Below are positions 1-8,635 of a stretch of 15,714 nucleotides of DNA, piece after piece; the first letter of the stretch is position 1, and every line of letters begins with the position of its first letter. Location: the NCBI GenBank assembly GCA_008017255.1, contig SSHD01000010.1, forward strand, positions 1-15,714, given 5' to 3'. A model generated the notes under the pieces. That model ran no database searches. It was not told the origin of the DNA and saw nothing but the letters and a program-made list of their open reading frames with translations. A program made the translations under genes and the position numbers. This DNA is from Acinetobacter sp. Lineage in GTDB: Bacteria; Pseudomonadota; Gammaproteobacteria; Pseudomonadales; Moraxellaceae.

Positions 1-3000
1 AACGCCTGCTGGATCTGGCTGCGCCTGACATCATCGTGCGCAACGAAAAGCGTATGCTGCAAGAAGCGGTAGACGCCCTGCTGGATAACGGCCGTCGCGG
101 TCGTGCCATCACCGGTTCCAACAAACGTCCTCTGAAATCTTTGGCCGACATGATCAAAGGTAAGCAAGGTCGTTTCCGTCAGAACTTATTGGGTAAACGT
201 GTCGATTACTCTGGTCGTTCGGTGATTACCGTTGGTCCTACGCTACGTCTTCACCAATGTGGTTTACCAAAGAAAATGGCTCTTGAGTTGTTCAAGCCAT
301 TTATTTTTGCAAAATTACAAGCGTCTGGTCAGGCAACCACCATTAAAGCAGCGAAGAAAATGGTCGAGCGTGAAACCCCAGAAGTGTGGGACGTGCTTGC
401 ATCGGTGATTCGTCAACATCCAGTGATGTTGAACCGTGCGCCAACACTTCACCGTTTGGGTCTACAAGCGTTTGAGCCGATCTTAATTGAAGGTAAAGCC
501 ATTCGTTTGCATCCGTTGGTCTGTGCGGCATTTAACGCCGACTTCGACGGTGACCAAATGGCGGTACACGTACCATTGACCATTGAAGCGCAGCTTGAAG
601 CGCGTGCTTTAATGATGTCGACCAACAATATTTTGTCACCTGCCAACGGTGAGCCAATTATCGTTCCTTCTCAGGATGTGGTCTTGGGTCTGTACTACAT
701 CACCCGTGATGCAGTGAATGCCAAAGGCGAAGGCATGGTGTTTGCAGATACGCACGAAGTGAACCGTGCCTTGGCAACGGGTAAAGTTGCAATTCATGCG
801 CGCGTGAAAGTGCGTGTGCATCAAACTGTAATTGATGAAAATGGCGAACGTGAACAGCAAACGATTATTGTCGATACCACACCAGGTCGTTGTTTACTTT
901 GGGAGGTTGTGCCACAAGGTTTAAGCTTTGACATGATTAACCTAGAGATGACTAAAAAGAACATCTCGAAGCTCATCAACTCTTGCTACCGTAAACTTGG
1001 TTTGAAAGACACAGTTATTTTTGCTGACCAATTGATGTATTTGGGCTTCCGTCAAGCGACGCGTTCAGGTGTATCTGTGGGTATGGAAGACATGCTGATT
1101 CCACCAACCAAGCACACCATTATTGGTAAAGCGGAAACTGAAGTACGTGAAATCGAACAACAGTTCGAGCAAGGTTTCGTAACTGCGGGTGAGCGTTATA
1201 ACAAGGTTGTCGATATCTGGGCGCGTACAAACGACCAGGTTGCGAAAGCAATGATGGATAACTTGTCTTATACCATGGTGAAAAACAAACAAGGTGAAGA
1301 CGAGAAACAAAAATCATTTAACTCGATTTATATGATGTCGGATTCAGGCGCGCGTGGTAGTGCGGCACAGATTCGTCAGCTAGCGGGTATGCGTGGTTTG
1401 ATGGCGAAACCAGATGGTTCGATCATTGAAACCCCGATTAAAGCCAACTTCCGTGAAGGTTTGACGGTACTTCAGTACTTCATCTCGACGCACGGTGCGC
1501 GTAAAGGTTTGGCCGATACTGCATTAAAAACTGCGAACTCAGGTTACTTGACTCGTCGTTTAGTAGACGTTGCACAAGATTTGGTCATTACCGAACCTGA
1601 CTGTGGCACGGCTGGCGGTTTAGTGATGACACCATTCATTCAAGGTGGTGACGTCATTGAGCCATTACGCGATCGCGTATTGGGTCGTGTTACGGCTGAA
1701 GATGTACGTCGTGCATCTGATGATGAAGTAGTATTGCCACGCGGGACCTTAATTGACGAAAAAATTGCCGCTCAGCTTGAAGAGTCGGGCGTCGATGAAG
1801 TTAAAGTCCGTTCAGTCATTGCATGTGAAGCAAGCTTCGGTGTCTGTGCTAAGTGTTATGGTCGTGACCTCGCACGTGGTCACTTGGTGAACCCAGGTGA
1901 ATCTGTCGGTGTAATGGCTGCACAGTCAATTGGTGAACCGGGTACACAGTTAACCATGCGTACCTTCCACGTGGGTGGTGCAGCAAGCCGAACTTCTGCA
2001 GCCAACAGTGTACAAGTGCGTAACAAAGGTACAGTACGTTTCCACAACGTGAAAACAGTACAACATGCCAAAGGTCACTTAGTATCGGTTTCTCGTTCTG
2101 GTGAATTGGGTATTGCCGATGAGTTAGGTCGTGAGCGCGAGCGTTATAAACTGCCTTATGGTGCCAGCATCTTGTTGAAAGATGGTGAAGCCGTAGAAGC
2201 GGGTGGTATTGTGGCGACTTGGGATCCACATACCCATCCATTGGTTACCGAAGTTGCGGGTAAAGCACGTTTCAGTCAAATTGCTGATGGCGTGACTGCA
2301 ACCTCGAAAACCGATGATGCAACTGGTATGACGACGGTGGAAATTTTACCAGTTACAGCACGTCCTGCGTCTGGTAAAGACCTACGTCCAGCCATTGTGT
2401 TAGATACTACCGATGGCGGAGAGCAGTTCTACTTCTTGCCACAAAATACCATTGTGACCGTACGTGATGGCGAAACCATTGGTGTCGGTGACGTTATTGG
2501 TCGTGTACCACAAGAATCCTCACGTACCCGTGATATCACCGGTGGTCTACCACGCGTAGCCGATTTGTTTGAAGCGCGTAAGCCGAAAGAACATGCAATT
2601 TTGGCAGAAGTGTCAGGTGTAGTGAGCTTCGGTAAAGAAACCAAAGGTAAGAATCGTTTGGTGATTACACCAGATGATGGCTCGGAAATTTATGAAGAGC
2701 TGATTCCGAAATGGCGTACCATGAACGTGTTTGAAGGCGAGCATGTCAACCGTGGTGAAACGGTGTCTGATGGCCCACAAAACCCACATGACATTTTACG
2801 TTTGAAAGGCGAAGTAGCGCTGACTAACTACATCGTCAATGAAGTGCAAGACGTTTACCGCTTGCAAGGGGTAAAAATCAACGATAAGCACATTGAAGTC
2901 ATCGTACGTCAAATGTTGCGTAAAGTCGATATTACCGAGGGCGGTGATACCAGCTTCATCAAAGGCGAGCAAGTGGATTACATCCGCGTTGTACAAGAAA

Positions 3001-3341
3001 ACCAAGCTGTCTTGGCTCAGAACAAGTTCCCTGCGAAGTTTGAACGTCAATTGATGGGTATTACCAAAGCATCGCTTTCTACTGACTCGTTTATCTCTGC
3101 GGCATCGTTCCAGGAAACCACGCGTGTGTTAACTGAAGCGGCTGTAACAGGCAAAGAAGATGATTTACGTGGCTTGAAAGAAAACGTCGTGGTGGGTCGC
3201 TTGATTCCAGCTGGTACGGGTTTAGCATACCACTTAGAGCGTCGTCGTCAGGAAGCAGAAGCTGCTGAATTTGAACTTCATAATGACTTCAGTGAAGTAG
3301 ACCAAGCATTTAGTCAAGCATTGAACTCAGATCAGTTCTAA
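1..3341 (+). CDS. rpoC: DNA-directed RNA polymerase subunit beta' (5' end cut by window edge)
   Basis: This is the largest catalytic subunit of RNA polymerase. The reading frame is open to the left edge (codons start at base 3), leaving 1112 residues. About 285 N-terminal residues are missing relative to a roughly 1400-residue family member. The catalytic Mg-binding loop NADFDGDQM lies at bases 534-560 with its three aspartates. The bridge helix ([20 protein letters not shown]) and the trigger loop (MRTFHVGG, starting at 1956, His codon 1968-1970) are intact. The second zinc site has all four cysteines, at codons 1602, 1824, 1845 and 1854. The protein ends SQALNSDQF, which I associate with Acinetobacter. 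It is normally the last gene of the rplKAJL-rpoBC transcript, and a terminator follows directly. No frameshift or missing key residue was seen. Function is certain; the genus assignment is inference. Confidence 0.98.
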   Translation, partial: RLLDLAAPDIIVRNEKRMLQEAVDALLDNGRRGRAITGSNKRPLKSLADMIKGKQGRFRQNLLGKRVDYSGRSVITVGPTLRLHQCGLPKKMALELFKPFIFAKLQASGQATTIKAAKKMVERETPEVWDVLASVIRQHPVMLNRAPTLHRLGLQAFEPILIEGKAIRLHPLVCAAFNADFDGDQMAVHVPLTIEAQLEARALMMSTNNILSPANGEPIIVPSQDVVLGLYYITRDAVNAKGEGMVFADTHEVNRALATGKVAIHARVKVRVHQTVIDENGEREQQTIIVDTTPGRCLLWEVVPQGLSFDMINLEMTKKNISKLINSCYRKLGLKDTVIFADQLMYLGFRQATRSGVSVGMEDMLIPPTKHTIIGKAETEVREIEQQFEQGFVTAGERYNKVVDIWARTNDQVAKAMMDNLSYTMVKNKQGEDEKQKSFNSIYMMSDSGARGSAAQIRQLAGMRGLMAKPDGSIIETPIKANFREGLTVLQYFISTHGARKGLADTALKTANSGYLTRRLVDVAQDLVITEPDCGTAGGLVMTPFIQGGDVIEPLRDRVLGRVTAEDVRRASDDEVVLPRGTLIDEKIAAQLEESGVDEVKVRSVIACEASFGVCAKCYGRDLARGHLVNPGESVGVMAAQSIGEPGTQLTMRTFHVGGAASRTSAANSVQVRNKGTVRFHNVKTVQHAKGHLVSVSRSGELGIADELGRERERYKLPYGASILLKDGEAVEAGGIVATWDPHTHPLVTEVAGKARFSQIADGVTATSKTDDATGMTTVEILPVTARPASGKDLRPAIVLDTTDGGEQFYFLPQNTIVTVRDGETIGVGDVIGRVPQESSRTRDITGGLPRVADLFEARKPKEHAILAEVSGVVSFGKETKGKNRLVITPDDGSEIYEELIPKWRTMNVFEGEHVNRGETVSDGPQNPHDILRLKGEVALTNYIVNEVQDVYRLQGVKINDKHIEVIVRQMLRKVDITEGGDTSFIKGEQVDYIRVVQENQAVLAQNKFPAKFERQLMGITKASLSTDSFISAASFQETTRVLTEAAVTGKEDDLRGLKENVVVGRLIPAGTGLAYHLERRRQEAEAAEFELHNDFSEVDQAFSQALNSDQF

Positions 3342-3356
3342 ATTTGAAATGATTGA

Positions 3357-3388
3357 GAAAGGCACCTTAGGGTGCCTTTCTTATGTTT
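3357..3388 (+). terminator. Rho-independent terminator of rpoC
   Basis: A perfect 10-bp stem (3357-3366 with 3371-3380) with a TTAG loop begins 15 bases after the rpoC stop and is followed by a weak T-rich tail. It is also the nearest stem-loop downstream of the minus-strand esterase, so it could act in both directions. Confidence 0.85.
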
Positions 3389-3455
3389 AAAAATTGCAAT
3401 TTCACAGTATTATTGCTCTAAAGTGATTCGCTTCTTAACACGCACATAACATCAA

Positions 3456-4310
3456 TTAATGAGTTTGTATAAATTGATTCACAGCCTCGGTATATTCATT
3501 ATTTTTTCCTAAAGACCGATTTATTTCAATATGTGAGAGTGGAAGTGCCAATAGCTGTGCTTGGGTGCCGAGTCTTTGCGCTTGTTGAATAAACTGTTGA
3601 GCCTGTATACAGGGTTGATCAGGGCGAGTTGTTGAACAAATAGCAAGGAAATTAGGTAAAGCTTGATGTAGTTGCAATGTAGGTGATAGTGCTTTCCAAT
3701 TTGAGGGTTGATTGCCAAAGGCTTGATCATAAAACCGAGCATGTCGAGCTTGCATAATCTTTTCGATATCATAAGCAGCACTATCTAAAGCAATGGTGGT
3801 ACGCCAAGCTTGCGGTTGTGATGTTAACCAAGCAGGACGTGTGCTGAGTAGGCTAACTAAATGTGCGCCAGCGGAATGTCCCATCAGAACAAGTTGTTTA
3901 GGGTCAGCATGCCAATCAGATGCGTGGTTTTGAATATAAATTAATGCTGCTGCGACATCTTGAGTTTGTTGTTGTACCGTTGCATCAGGAAGTAATCGAT
4001 AATTGATGGAAATAAATATCCAGCCTCGTTTGCCCCAATACTCCACTTTATTTTTGACTACTGCAGTATTATTTTTATCACCTATACTCCAAGCACCGCC
4101 ATGTACCATAACGATTAATGGTGCTGGTTGTTTTTCTGCTAGAGGTTTAGACGGAAAGTAGATATCCATTATTTGTTCAGGATGATGACCATAAGCAACA
4201 TTTTTCAATGAGTTCATTTTGGCTGCTGTTTGGATATTGAACAAATTTGCATGTGTTGATGGATTGAGGCTGAGTAATATCAGCATCGAGAGAACAACAA
4301 ATATTTTCAT
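3456..4310 (-). CDS. Secreted alpha/beta hydrolase (esterase/lipase-like)
   Basis: A 284-residue alpha/beta-hydrolase-fold protein, probably a carboxylesterase or related acyl hydrolase of the BD-FAE / alpha-beta hydrolase-3 type. The first ~21 residues (MKIFVVLSMLILLSLNPSTHA) form a typical Sec signal peptide, so it should act in the periplasm or outside. The oxyanion-hole HGG is at residues 70-72. The nucleophile elbow GHSAGAH puts the catalytic Ser at 146, and His260 in LSHIE fits the catalytic histidine. The acid is probably Asp231, in a short loop between the only two cysteines of the protein (225 and 234), which suggests a disulfide. The start is the ATG at 4308-4310, with a GAAGGG-like ribosome site rather far upstream. 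It is transcribed away from the glycine-zipper gene. Substrate is unknown. Confidence 0.85.
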   Translation of the reverse strand: MKIFVVLSMLILLSLNPSTHANLFNIQTAAKMNSLKNVAYGHHPEQIMDIYFPSKPLAEKQPAPLIVMVHGGAWSIGDKNNTAVVKNKVEYWGKRGWIFISINYRLLPDATVQQQTQDVAAALIYIQNHASDWHADPKQLVLMGHSAGAHLVSLLSTRPAWLTSQPQAWRTTIALDSAAYDIEKIMQARHARFYDQAFGNQPSNWKALSPTLQLHQALPNFLAICSTTRPDQPCIQAQQFIQQAQRLGTQAQLLALPLSHIEINRSLGKNNEYTEAVNQFIQTH

Positions 4311-4571
4311 TCTTTTTACCCTTCAAATGTGAATGCTACAGCGAGTTCAGGATTCTTTCTGCCATGATTGTTGGATTAAAGGCTTTAACTTATTCTCTAA
4401 GGTTGACGTCAAACTAGCAAGGTGACCGTTTAGAGGTCAAATGATTTTTTAGTCTGTTAGCATTTATTACAAAAAGCAAAGAATGCACCCTGAGCAATTA
4501 CATAATCTGACCATTTGGGGCAGAAAATAAGATTATGCTTTTCAATAGAAGCTATAAAAGTGAGTATGGTC
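4311..4571. promoter_or_regulatory. Divergent intergenic region with GTCA-type palindromes
   Basis: A 261-base gap without a gene lies between two divergent genes and must hold both promoters. It contains the perfect 10-bp palindrome TTGACGTCAA (4403-4412) and a second inverted repeat, TGACC-N7-GGTCA (4423-4439). For the rightward gene, CTGACC (4507-4512) and GATTAT (4531-4536), 18 bases apart, are a weak -35/-10 candidate. No convincing promoter for the leftward gene was identified. Confidence 0.35.
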
Positions 4572-4928
4572 ATGAAAAAAACAATCGGTTTAGTATCGAC
4601 GCTATTGTTATCAGCGGTGATGTTTACAGGCTGTCAGAATATGAGTGCATCGGATCAACGTATTGGTGCGGCAGCGGTTGGTGGCGCGGTCGGCGGTGGT
4701 GTTGGGCATCATGTCGGTGGTGGTGTAGGTGCAGGCTTAGGTGCAGCTGCTGGTGCGGGTGTGGGTGCCAATACTCAAGGTGCCAGCAAAGCGACCACTA
4801 CCAGTAGTGCCATTGGCGCTGGTATTGGTTCTGTGGTGGGTAAAGCGCTGTTAGGGGGTGACTCTGGTGCAGCCATCGGTGGTGCGATTGGTGGTGGTGC
4901 AGGTGCTGCCATTCAAGAGAAAAAATAA
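4572..4928 (+). CDS. Glycine-zipper lipoprotein
   Basis: A small (118 aa) outer-membrane-type lipoprotein. The signal peptide ends in the lipobox FTGC, placing the lipidated Cys at residue 21. The mature ~98 residues are dominated by Gly/Ala/Val in GxxxG patterns, for example GAAAVGGAVGGGVG. Three glycine-zipper stretches are separated by a hydrophilic TQGASKATTTSS segment, and the end is charged (QEKK). This matches the glycine-zipper lipoproteins related to SlyB/Rcp/OsmB, which sit in the envelope and are often stress-responsive. The start was set at the ATG at 4572 because it begins a canonical MKK signal peptide and is preceded by GTGAG at a reasonable distance. An ATG at 4566 (two residues longer) is possible. 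The exact role is unknown. A terminator follows. Confidence 0.85.
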   Translation: MKKTIGLVSTLLLSAVMFTGCQNMSASDQRIGAAAVGGAVGGGVGHHVGGGVGAGLGAAAGAGVGANTQGASKATTTSSAIGAGIGSVVGKALLGGDSGAAIGGAIGGGAGAAIQEKK

Positions 4929-4944
4929 TCAACGGCTAGCTGTG

Positions 4945-4978
4945 AAAAATGCTTGCAATCAATTGCAGGCATTTTTTT
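4945..4978. terminator. Shared convergent rho-independent terminator
   Basis: A 14-base stem with one G-T wobble (4945-4958 with 4963-4976, loop 4959-4962) is flanked by A-run and T-run. It lies between the convergent glycine-zipper and thioesterase genes, so it can stop transcription from both sides. Confidence 0.85.
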
Positions 4979-4987
4979 ACAGTTGAA

Positions 4988-5473
4988 TTAAGGGCTGGCT
5001 TTTGGTTTTTTGCGCCGAATATAGAGCACTTTTTCTACTTCTGCGATACGGGTACCCATGTCATCGACAATGTTGAGCGTGTAGGTCCGGTAGACGGGTG
5101 CATAATTTTCGGTGAGTTGTTTTATTTCGCTAATTTCTTCAGCACTCAGACGAATATCGGCATAGACCGTACTTCTGCCTGGCGATAGAAAGCTAATCGA
5201 GGCGCTTTTGTCCCAGACAATATATTTATTGCCCAAATGATGCATCAAAATCAGCATATAAAATGGGTCAACCATTGAATATAAACTGCCACCAAAATGA
5301 GTGCCGACGATATTAGGGTTACTACGGGTGAGCGGCATTTTAACTCGAATAGCGTAGTTGTCGAGGTCAATCTTGTCAATGGCAATGCCCGCACCCCAAT
5401 ACGGTGCATAATGGTTAATCAGCAGTTTTGATACCAATGGAATGGCACGAATTTGTTGGAAAATGCGTTTCAT
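4988..5473 (-). CDS. DUF4442 / YiiD-type hot-dog thioesterase-like protein
   Basis: A 161-residue cytoplasmic protein that I recognise as the DUF4442 (YiiD C-terminal-like) branch of the hot-dog fold, a family of predicted acyl-CoA or acyl-ACP thioesterases. The signature helix region GTHFGGSLYSMVDPFY lies at about residues 57-72, as expected for the hot-dog helix. The later strand DKSASISFLSPGRSTVYADI also fits the fold. The end is basic (RRKKPKASP). No signal peptide or membrane segment is visible. The length is normal for a single-domain member. It is divergent from the hydrolase gene at 5588, with a 114-base gap. The substrate cannot be read from the sequence; many members have never been assayed. 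Confidence 0.8.
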   Translation of the reverse strand: MKRIFQQIRAIPLVSKLLINHYAPYWGAGIAIDKIDLDNYAIRVKMPLTRSNPNIVGTHFGGSLYSMVDPFYMLILMHHLGNKYIVWDKSASISFLSPGRSTVYADIRLSAEEISEIKQLTENYAPVYRTYTLNIVDDMGTRIAEVEKVLYIRRKKPKASP

Positions 5474-5587
5474 GGATATTCTTTTTCCTAAAACTGCGAT
5501 ACATACTGCATAAGTAGCATCTTTATGATCATCTTGGCAATGGTTGTTTTATCGCCAAATCACGGGTTAATAAAATGGGAAACGTCT

Positions 5588-6463
5588 ATGCAAGCAAAAA
5601 TACAAACAGTGACCACTTCAGATCAACAACAGCTTTGTGTCAAAACATGGGGCGATGCGCAGAACACGCCTTTGGTGTTAGTGCATGGTTATCCAGACAA
5701 TCAAGACGTGTGGGAGGGTATGATTCAACATCTGATTCATGCTTATTATATTGTCACTTATGATGTGCGCGGCGCAGGGCAATCATCCATTCCAAAACGT
5801 ATTCGTGATTATCGTTTGCCGAGATTGTCGCTAGATTTACAAGAAGTGGTGGCACAAGTGTTGCCGCAGCGTAGTTTTCATTTGGCAGCACATGATTGGG
5901 GTTCGATTCAGTCGTGGGAGTCTGTGACTGAACCTAAGTTGAAAGGTCAGTTGTTGTCTTATAGCAGTATTTCAGGGCCGTGTTTAGACCATGCGGCGTG
6001 GTATGTGCGCGAACAAGTGCAAACTGCACCCAACAAGCTGTTAAAGATGCTGAGTAAGTCGTGGTACATTGGCGTGTTCCATTTTCCATTGCTAGCGCCT
6101 ACCGTGTGGCGCTTCTTTAGCCCAGAAAAATGGGGCAAAGTTTTAACCAGTTTAGAACAACAGCAGAATTTACCTTTAAATCATAATATTGAAGCAGATG
6201 GACGACATGGTATAGGTTTATACCGCGCCAACTTTCTGCCCATTTTAATACAACCACGGCAGCGTTATGCGCAATGTCCGGTGCAGGCGGTGCTATTACG
6301 CCGCGATAGTTTTGTCAGCCCAGAATACATTACCGAAGCAATGCCAAAATGGGCGGCGCAATTTGAATATGTGGAACTGGATGCCAACCATTGGGCGATC
6401 CTTAGTCAACCGCAACAGATTGCTGAATATATTGATCAGTTTATTCAACGGCAGGCTGCTTAA
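5588..6463 (+). CDS. Alpha/beta hydrolase, epoxide-hydrolase-like (EphD N-domain type)
   Basis: A 291-residue alpha/beta hydrolase without a signal peptide. The motif order is VHGYPDNQDVW (oxyanion HGYP at 33-36), YDVRGAGQSS (58-67), and the nucleophile elbow AHDWGS with an aspartate (Asp103) instead of serine. Asp250 follows in LLRRDSFV, and His278 in ANHW. An Asp nucleophile in HDWG is the hallmark of epoxide hydrolases and haloalkane dehalogenases. The HDWGSIQSWESV stretch is especially like the hydrolase half of EphD-type proteins, which normally continue into a short-chain dehydrogenase; here the protein stops after the hydrolase domain. The start is the ATG at 5588, with GGGA upstream. 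An in-frame upstream start at 5525 is less likely, as it adds a poorly matching extension. Substrate is unknown. Confidence 0.8.
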   Translation: MQAKIQTVTTSDQQQLCVKTWGDAQNTPLVLVHGYPDNQDVWEGMIQHLIHAYYIVTYDVRGAGQSSIPKRIRDYRLPRLSLDLQEVVAQVLPQRSFHLAAHDWGSIQSWESVTEPKLKGQLLSYSSISGPCLDHAAWYVREQVQTAPNKLLKMLSKSWYIGVFHFPLLAPTVWRFFSPEKWGKVLTSLEQQQNLPLNHNIEADGRHGIGLYRANFLPILIQPRQRYAQCPVQAVLLRRDSFVSPEYITEAMPKWAAQFEYVELDANHWAILSQPQQIAEYIDQFIQRQAA

Positions 6464-6541
6464 TTCTTTGAGTCGTTAAAGCAAAATAGAGATGTTTTCA
6501 TCTGCACTGTGATTTATTGGCGAAAAAATCATCTATCGGGA

Positions 6542-6566
6542 TTGAAAAATCGCAGAGATGCACCAT
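6542..6566 (+). promoter_or_regulatory. Possible sigma-32 (heat-shock) promoter of htpG
   Basis: TTGAAA (6542-6547) and CACCAT (6561-6566) are separated by about 14 bases and lie roughly 50 bases upstream of the htpG start. This resembles the heat-shock pattern CTTGAA-N13-15-CCCCAT, and htpG is a classic member of that regulon. The match is partial. Confidence 0.45.
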
Positions 6567-6602
6567 TCATAAATCATTCCAAATAAATAGCTATCACCAA
6601 TC

Positions 6603-6613
6603 AGGAGTGATTT
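6603..6613 (+). promoter_or_regulatory. Ribosome binding site of htpG
   Basis: AGGAG at 6603-6607 sits six bases before the ATG at 6614. This is a near-ideal Shine-Dalgarno sequence that fixes the start. Confidence 0.8.
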
Positions 6614-8533
6614 ATGAGTGAACAAGTTAGCCAAAATTATAGTTTCCAAGCGGAAGTTGCGCAGTTATTGCATTTAGTCACCCATTCGCTGTATTCCAAT
6701 CCGGAAATTTTCTTACGTGAGCTGATTTCCAATGCCTCGGATGCCTGCGATAAGTTGCGTTTTGAGGGCATTAATCATCCTGAATATTATGAAAATGATG
6801 CTGAATTGCGGGTACGTGTCACATTAGATGCAACGCAAAACACCTTAACCATTTCCGATAATGGTATTGGACTGAGTCAACAAGAAGCAATAGATCATTT
6901 GGGGACCATCGCCAAATCGGGCACCAAAGACTTTATGTCGAAACTCACTGGCGACCAAAAGTCCGATGCGCAGTTAATTGGGCAGTTTGGGGTAGGGTTT
7001 TATTCAGGCTTTATTGTGGCGGATAAAATAACCGTTGAATCACGCCGTGCAGGTGCAGATACAGCTCATGGTGTGCGTTGGGTTAGTGCTGGAACGGGTG
7101 AGTTTGAAGTTCAACAGATTGATAAAGCACCACGTGGTACCGATGTTATTTTGCATTTACGTGCCGATGCGCTGGACTATTTAGAATCGCGCAAAGTAAA
7201 GCAGATCATTAATAAATATTCCGACCATATTAGCTTGCCAATCGAAATGCAAAAAGAAGTTTGGCAAGCGGAAGAGGTTGCTGAGGGCGAAGAGTCTAAA
7301 GGCGGTCAAATGGTCAAGACCGACGAATGGGAAGCAATTAACTCTGCCAGTGCACTGTGGACACGCGGTAAAAATGAAATCACGGATGAGCAATATATCG
7401 AGTTCTACAAAAACTTAAGTCATGATTTTGCTGAACCGTTGGCGTGGGCACACAATCGCGTTGAAGGTAGCACGGAATATACCCAATTACTTTATATTCC
7501 AAGTCAAGCGAAACAAGATTTGTTCACTCGTGAAGCCAAAGCAGGCATTAAGCTCTATGTGAAACGCGTGTTTATTATGGATGAAGCCGATAATTTAATT
7601 CCAAATTATTTACGCTTTGTGCAAGGTGTGGTGGATAGTGCCGATTTACCGCTCAATGTTAGCCGTGAATTATTGCAAGAAAGCCGTGATGTCAAAACGA
7701 TTCGTGAGGGTAATGCACGCCGTGTATTGACCTTATTGGATAGCTTGGCAAAGTCGGAAGATGAAAAAGACCAAGAGAAATTCAAAACCTTCTATAGCGA
7801 ATTTGCATCGGTGCTGAAAGAAGGTTTGGGTGAAGATTTTGGTAATCGTGAACGCATCTTAAAATTATTGCGCTATGCCACGTCCACTAATGATGAGATT
7901 TCGACCTCGCTAGCCGATTATAAAGCGCGTATGCAAGATGGGCAGAAAGCGATTTATTATGTGACTGCAGACAGTCTGACTGCTGCCAAGAATTCGCCAC
8001 AGTTGGAACTGTTTAAGAAAAAAGGCATTGAAGTGTTATTGATGTCCGAGCGTGTTGATGAATGGGCAATGAATTTTGTGCATGAATTTGACGGTATCGC
8101 CTTGCAAAACGTAGCCAAGGGTGCGGTGGATTTAGGCGAGTTACAAGATGCCGATGAAAAACAAGCCTTAGAGCAAGCGGCTGAACAGTTAAAGCCTGTA
8201 GTGGATCGCTTAAGCACAGCATTAAAAGATAAAACCAAGCAGGTTCGCGTGACCACACGCTTGGTGGATTCACCTGCCTGCTTAGTGTCTGGCGAGGGCG
8301 AGCTGTCGCCACAGCTGATTCGCATGCTCAAACAAGCGGGGCAGGAAGTACCTGAAATCAAACCGACCTTGGAAATTAACCCACAGCATCCTTTGGTGCA
8401 GCAACTCGAAAGTTCTGGGCAATTTGATGATCTAGCGCATGTGATATTTGATCAAGCTTTGATTGCCGAAGGTGGGTTACCTGAAGACCCAGCAGCCTAT
8501 GTGCAACGTATCAATCGCTTGTTATTAAAATAA
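6614..8533 (+). CDS. htpG: Molecular chaperone HtpG (bacterial Hsp90)
   Basis: An ATP-dependent dimeric cytoplasmic chaperone that remodels client proteins together with the DnaK system. It has 639 residues, slightly longer than the 624 of the E. coli protein. The N-terminal GHKL ATPase domain carries [17 protein letters not shown] (catalytic Glu36, Asn40), DNGIGL (82-87) and the lid/phosphate loop GQFGVGFY (123-130). RGTDVILHL closes the nucleotide pocket. The middle domain includes [18 protein letters not shown], with the conserved arginine that contacts ATP. The C-terminal dimerisation domain runs to the end. The stop is followed at once by a strong terminator, and the gene appears monocistronic. 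All key residues are present. The upstream sequence suggests heat-shock control. Confidence 0.98.
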   Translation: MSEQVSQNYSFQAEVAQLLHLVTHSLYSNPEIFLRELISNASDACDKLRFEGINHPEYYENDAELRVRVTLDATQNTLTISDNGIGLSQQEAIDHLGTIAKSGTKDFMSKLTGDQKSDAQLIGQFGVGFYSGFIVADKITVESRRAGADTAHGVRWVSAGTGEFEVQQIDKAPRGTDVILHLRADALDYLESRKVKQIINKYSDHISLPIEMQKEVWQAEEVAEGEESKGGQMVKTDEWEAINSASALWTRGKNEITDEQYIEFYKNLSHDFAEPLAWAHNRVEGSTEYTQLLYIPSQAKQDLFTREAKAGIKLYVKRVFIMDEADNLIPNYLRFVQGVVDSADLPLNVSRELLQESRDVKTIREGNARRVLTLLDSLAKSEDEKDQEKFKTFYSEFASVLKEGLGEDFGNRERILKLLRYATSTNDEISTSLADYKARMQDGQKAIYYVTADSLTAAKNSPQLELFKKKGIEVLLMSERVDEWAMNFVHEFDGIALQNVAKGAVDLGELQDADEKQALEQAAEQLKPVVDRLSTALKDKTKQVRVTTRLVDSPACLVSGEGELSPQLIRMLKQAGQEVPEIKPTLEINPQHPLVQQLESSGQFDDLAHVIFDQALIAEGGLPEDPAAYVQRINRLLLK

Positions 8534-8545
8534 GCCACTGAAGAT

Positions 8546-8575
8546 AAAAAACCTCTGTTGCGACAGAGGTTTTTT
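8546..8575. terminator. Rho-independent terminator after htpG (bidirectional)
   Basis: A perfect 13-bp stem (8546-8558 with 8563-8575) with loop TGCG is flanked by A6 and T6 runs. It sits between htpG and the convergent minus-strand outer-membrane gene and can serve both. Confidence 0.93.
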
Positions 8576-8635
8576 ATTGCGTATAAGTTGGGTTTTATCC
8601 ACAGTTTGGGCGTGCTATGCAGCGCGAGTTCATTT

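Noticed and set aside
343..3050. Several minus-strand open frames of 60-130 codons inside rpoC
   Set aside because: They are antisense shadows of a highly conserved, codon-biased gene, with no ribosome sites and no family resemblance.
4535..4807. Plus-strand frame rich in Cys, Trp, Arg and Gly inside the lipoprotein gene
   Set aside because: It is the frame-shifted reading of GGT-rich glycine codons; the lipoprotein frame has a signal peptide and lipobox.
4949..5188. 79-codon plus-strand frame opposite the thioesterase gene
   Set aside because: It begins inside the terminator hairpin and is antisense to a recognisable hot-dog protein.
7181..8361. Minus-strand frames inside htpG, including a Cys/Ser-rich one of 134 codons
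   Set aside because: They are shadows of htpG; their composition reflects the complementary strand.
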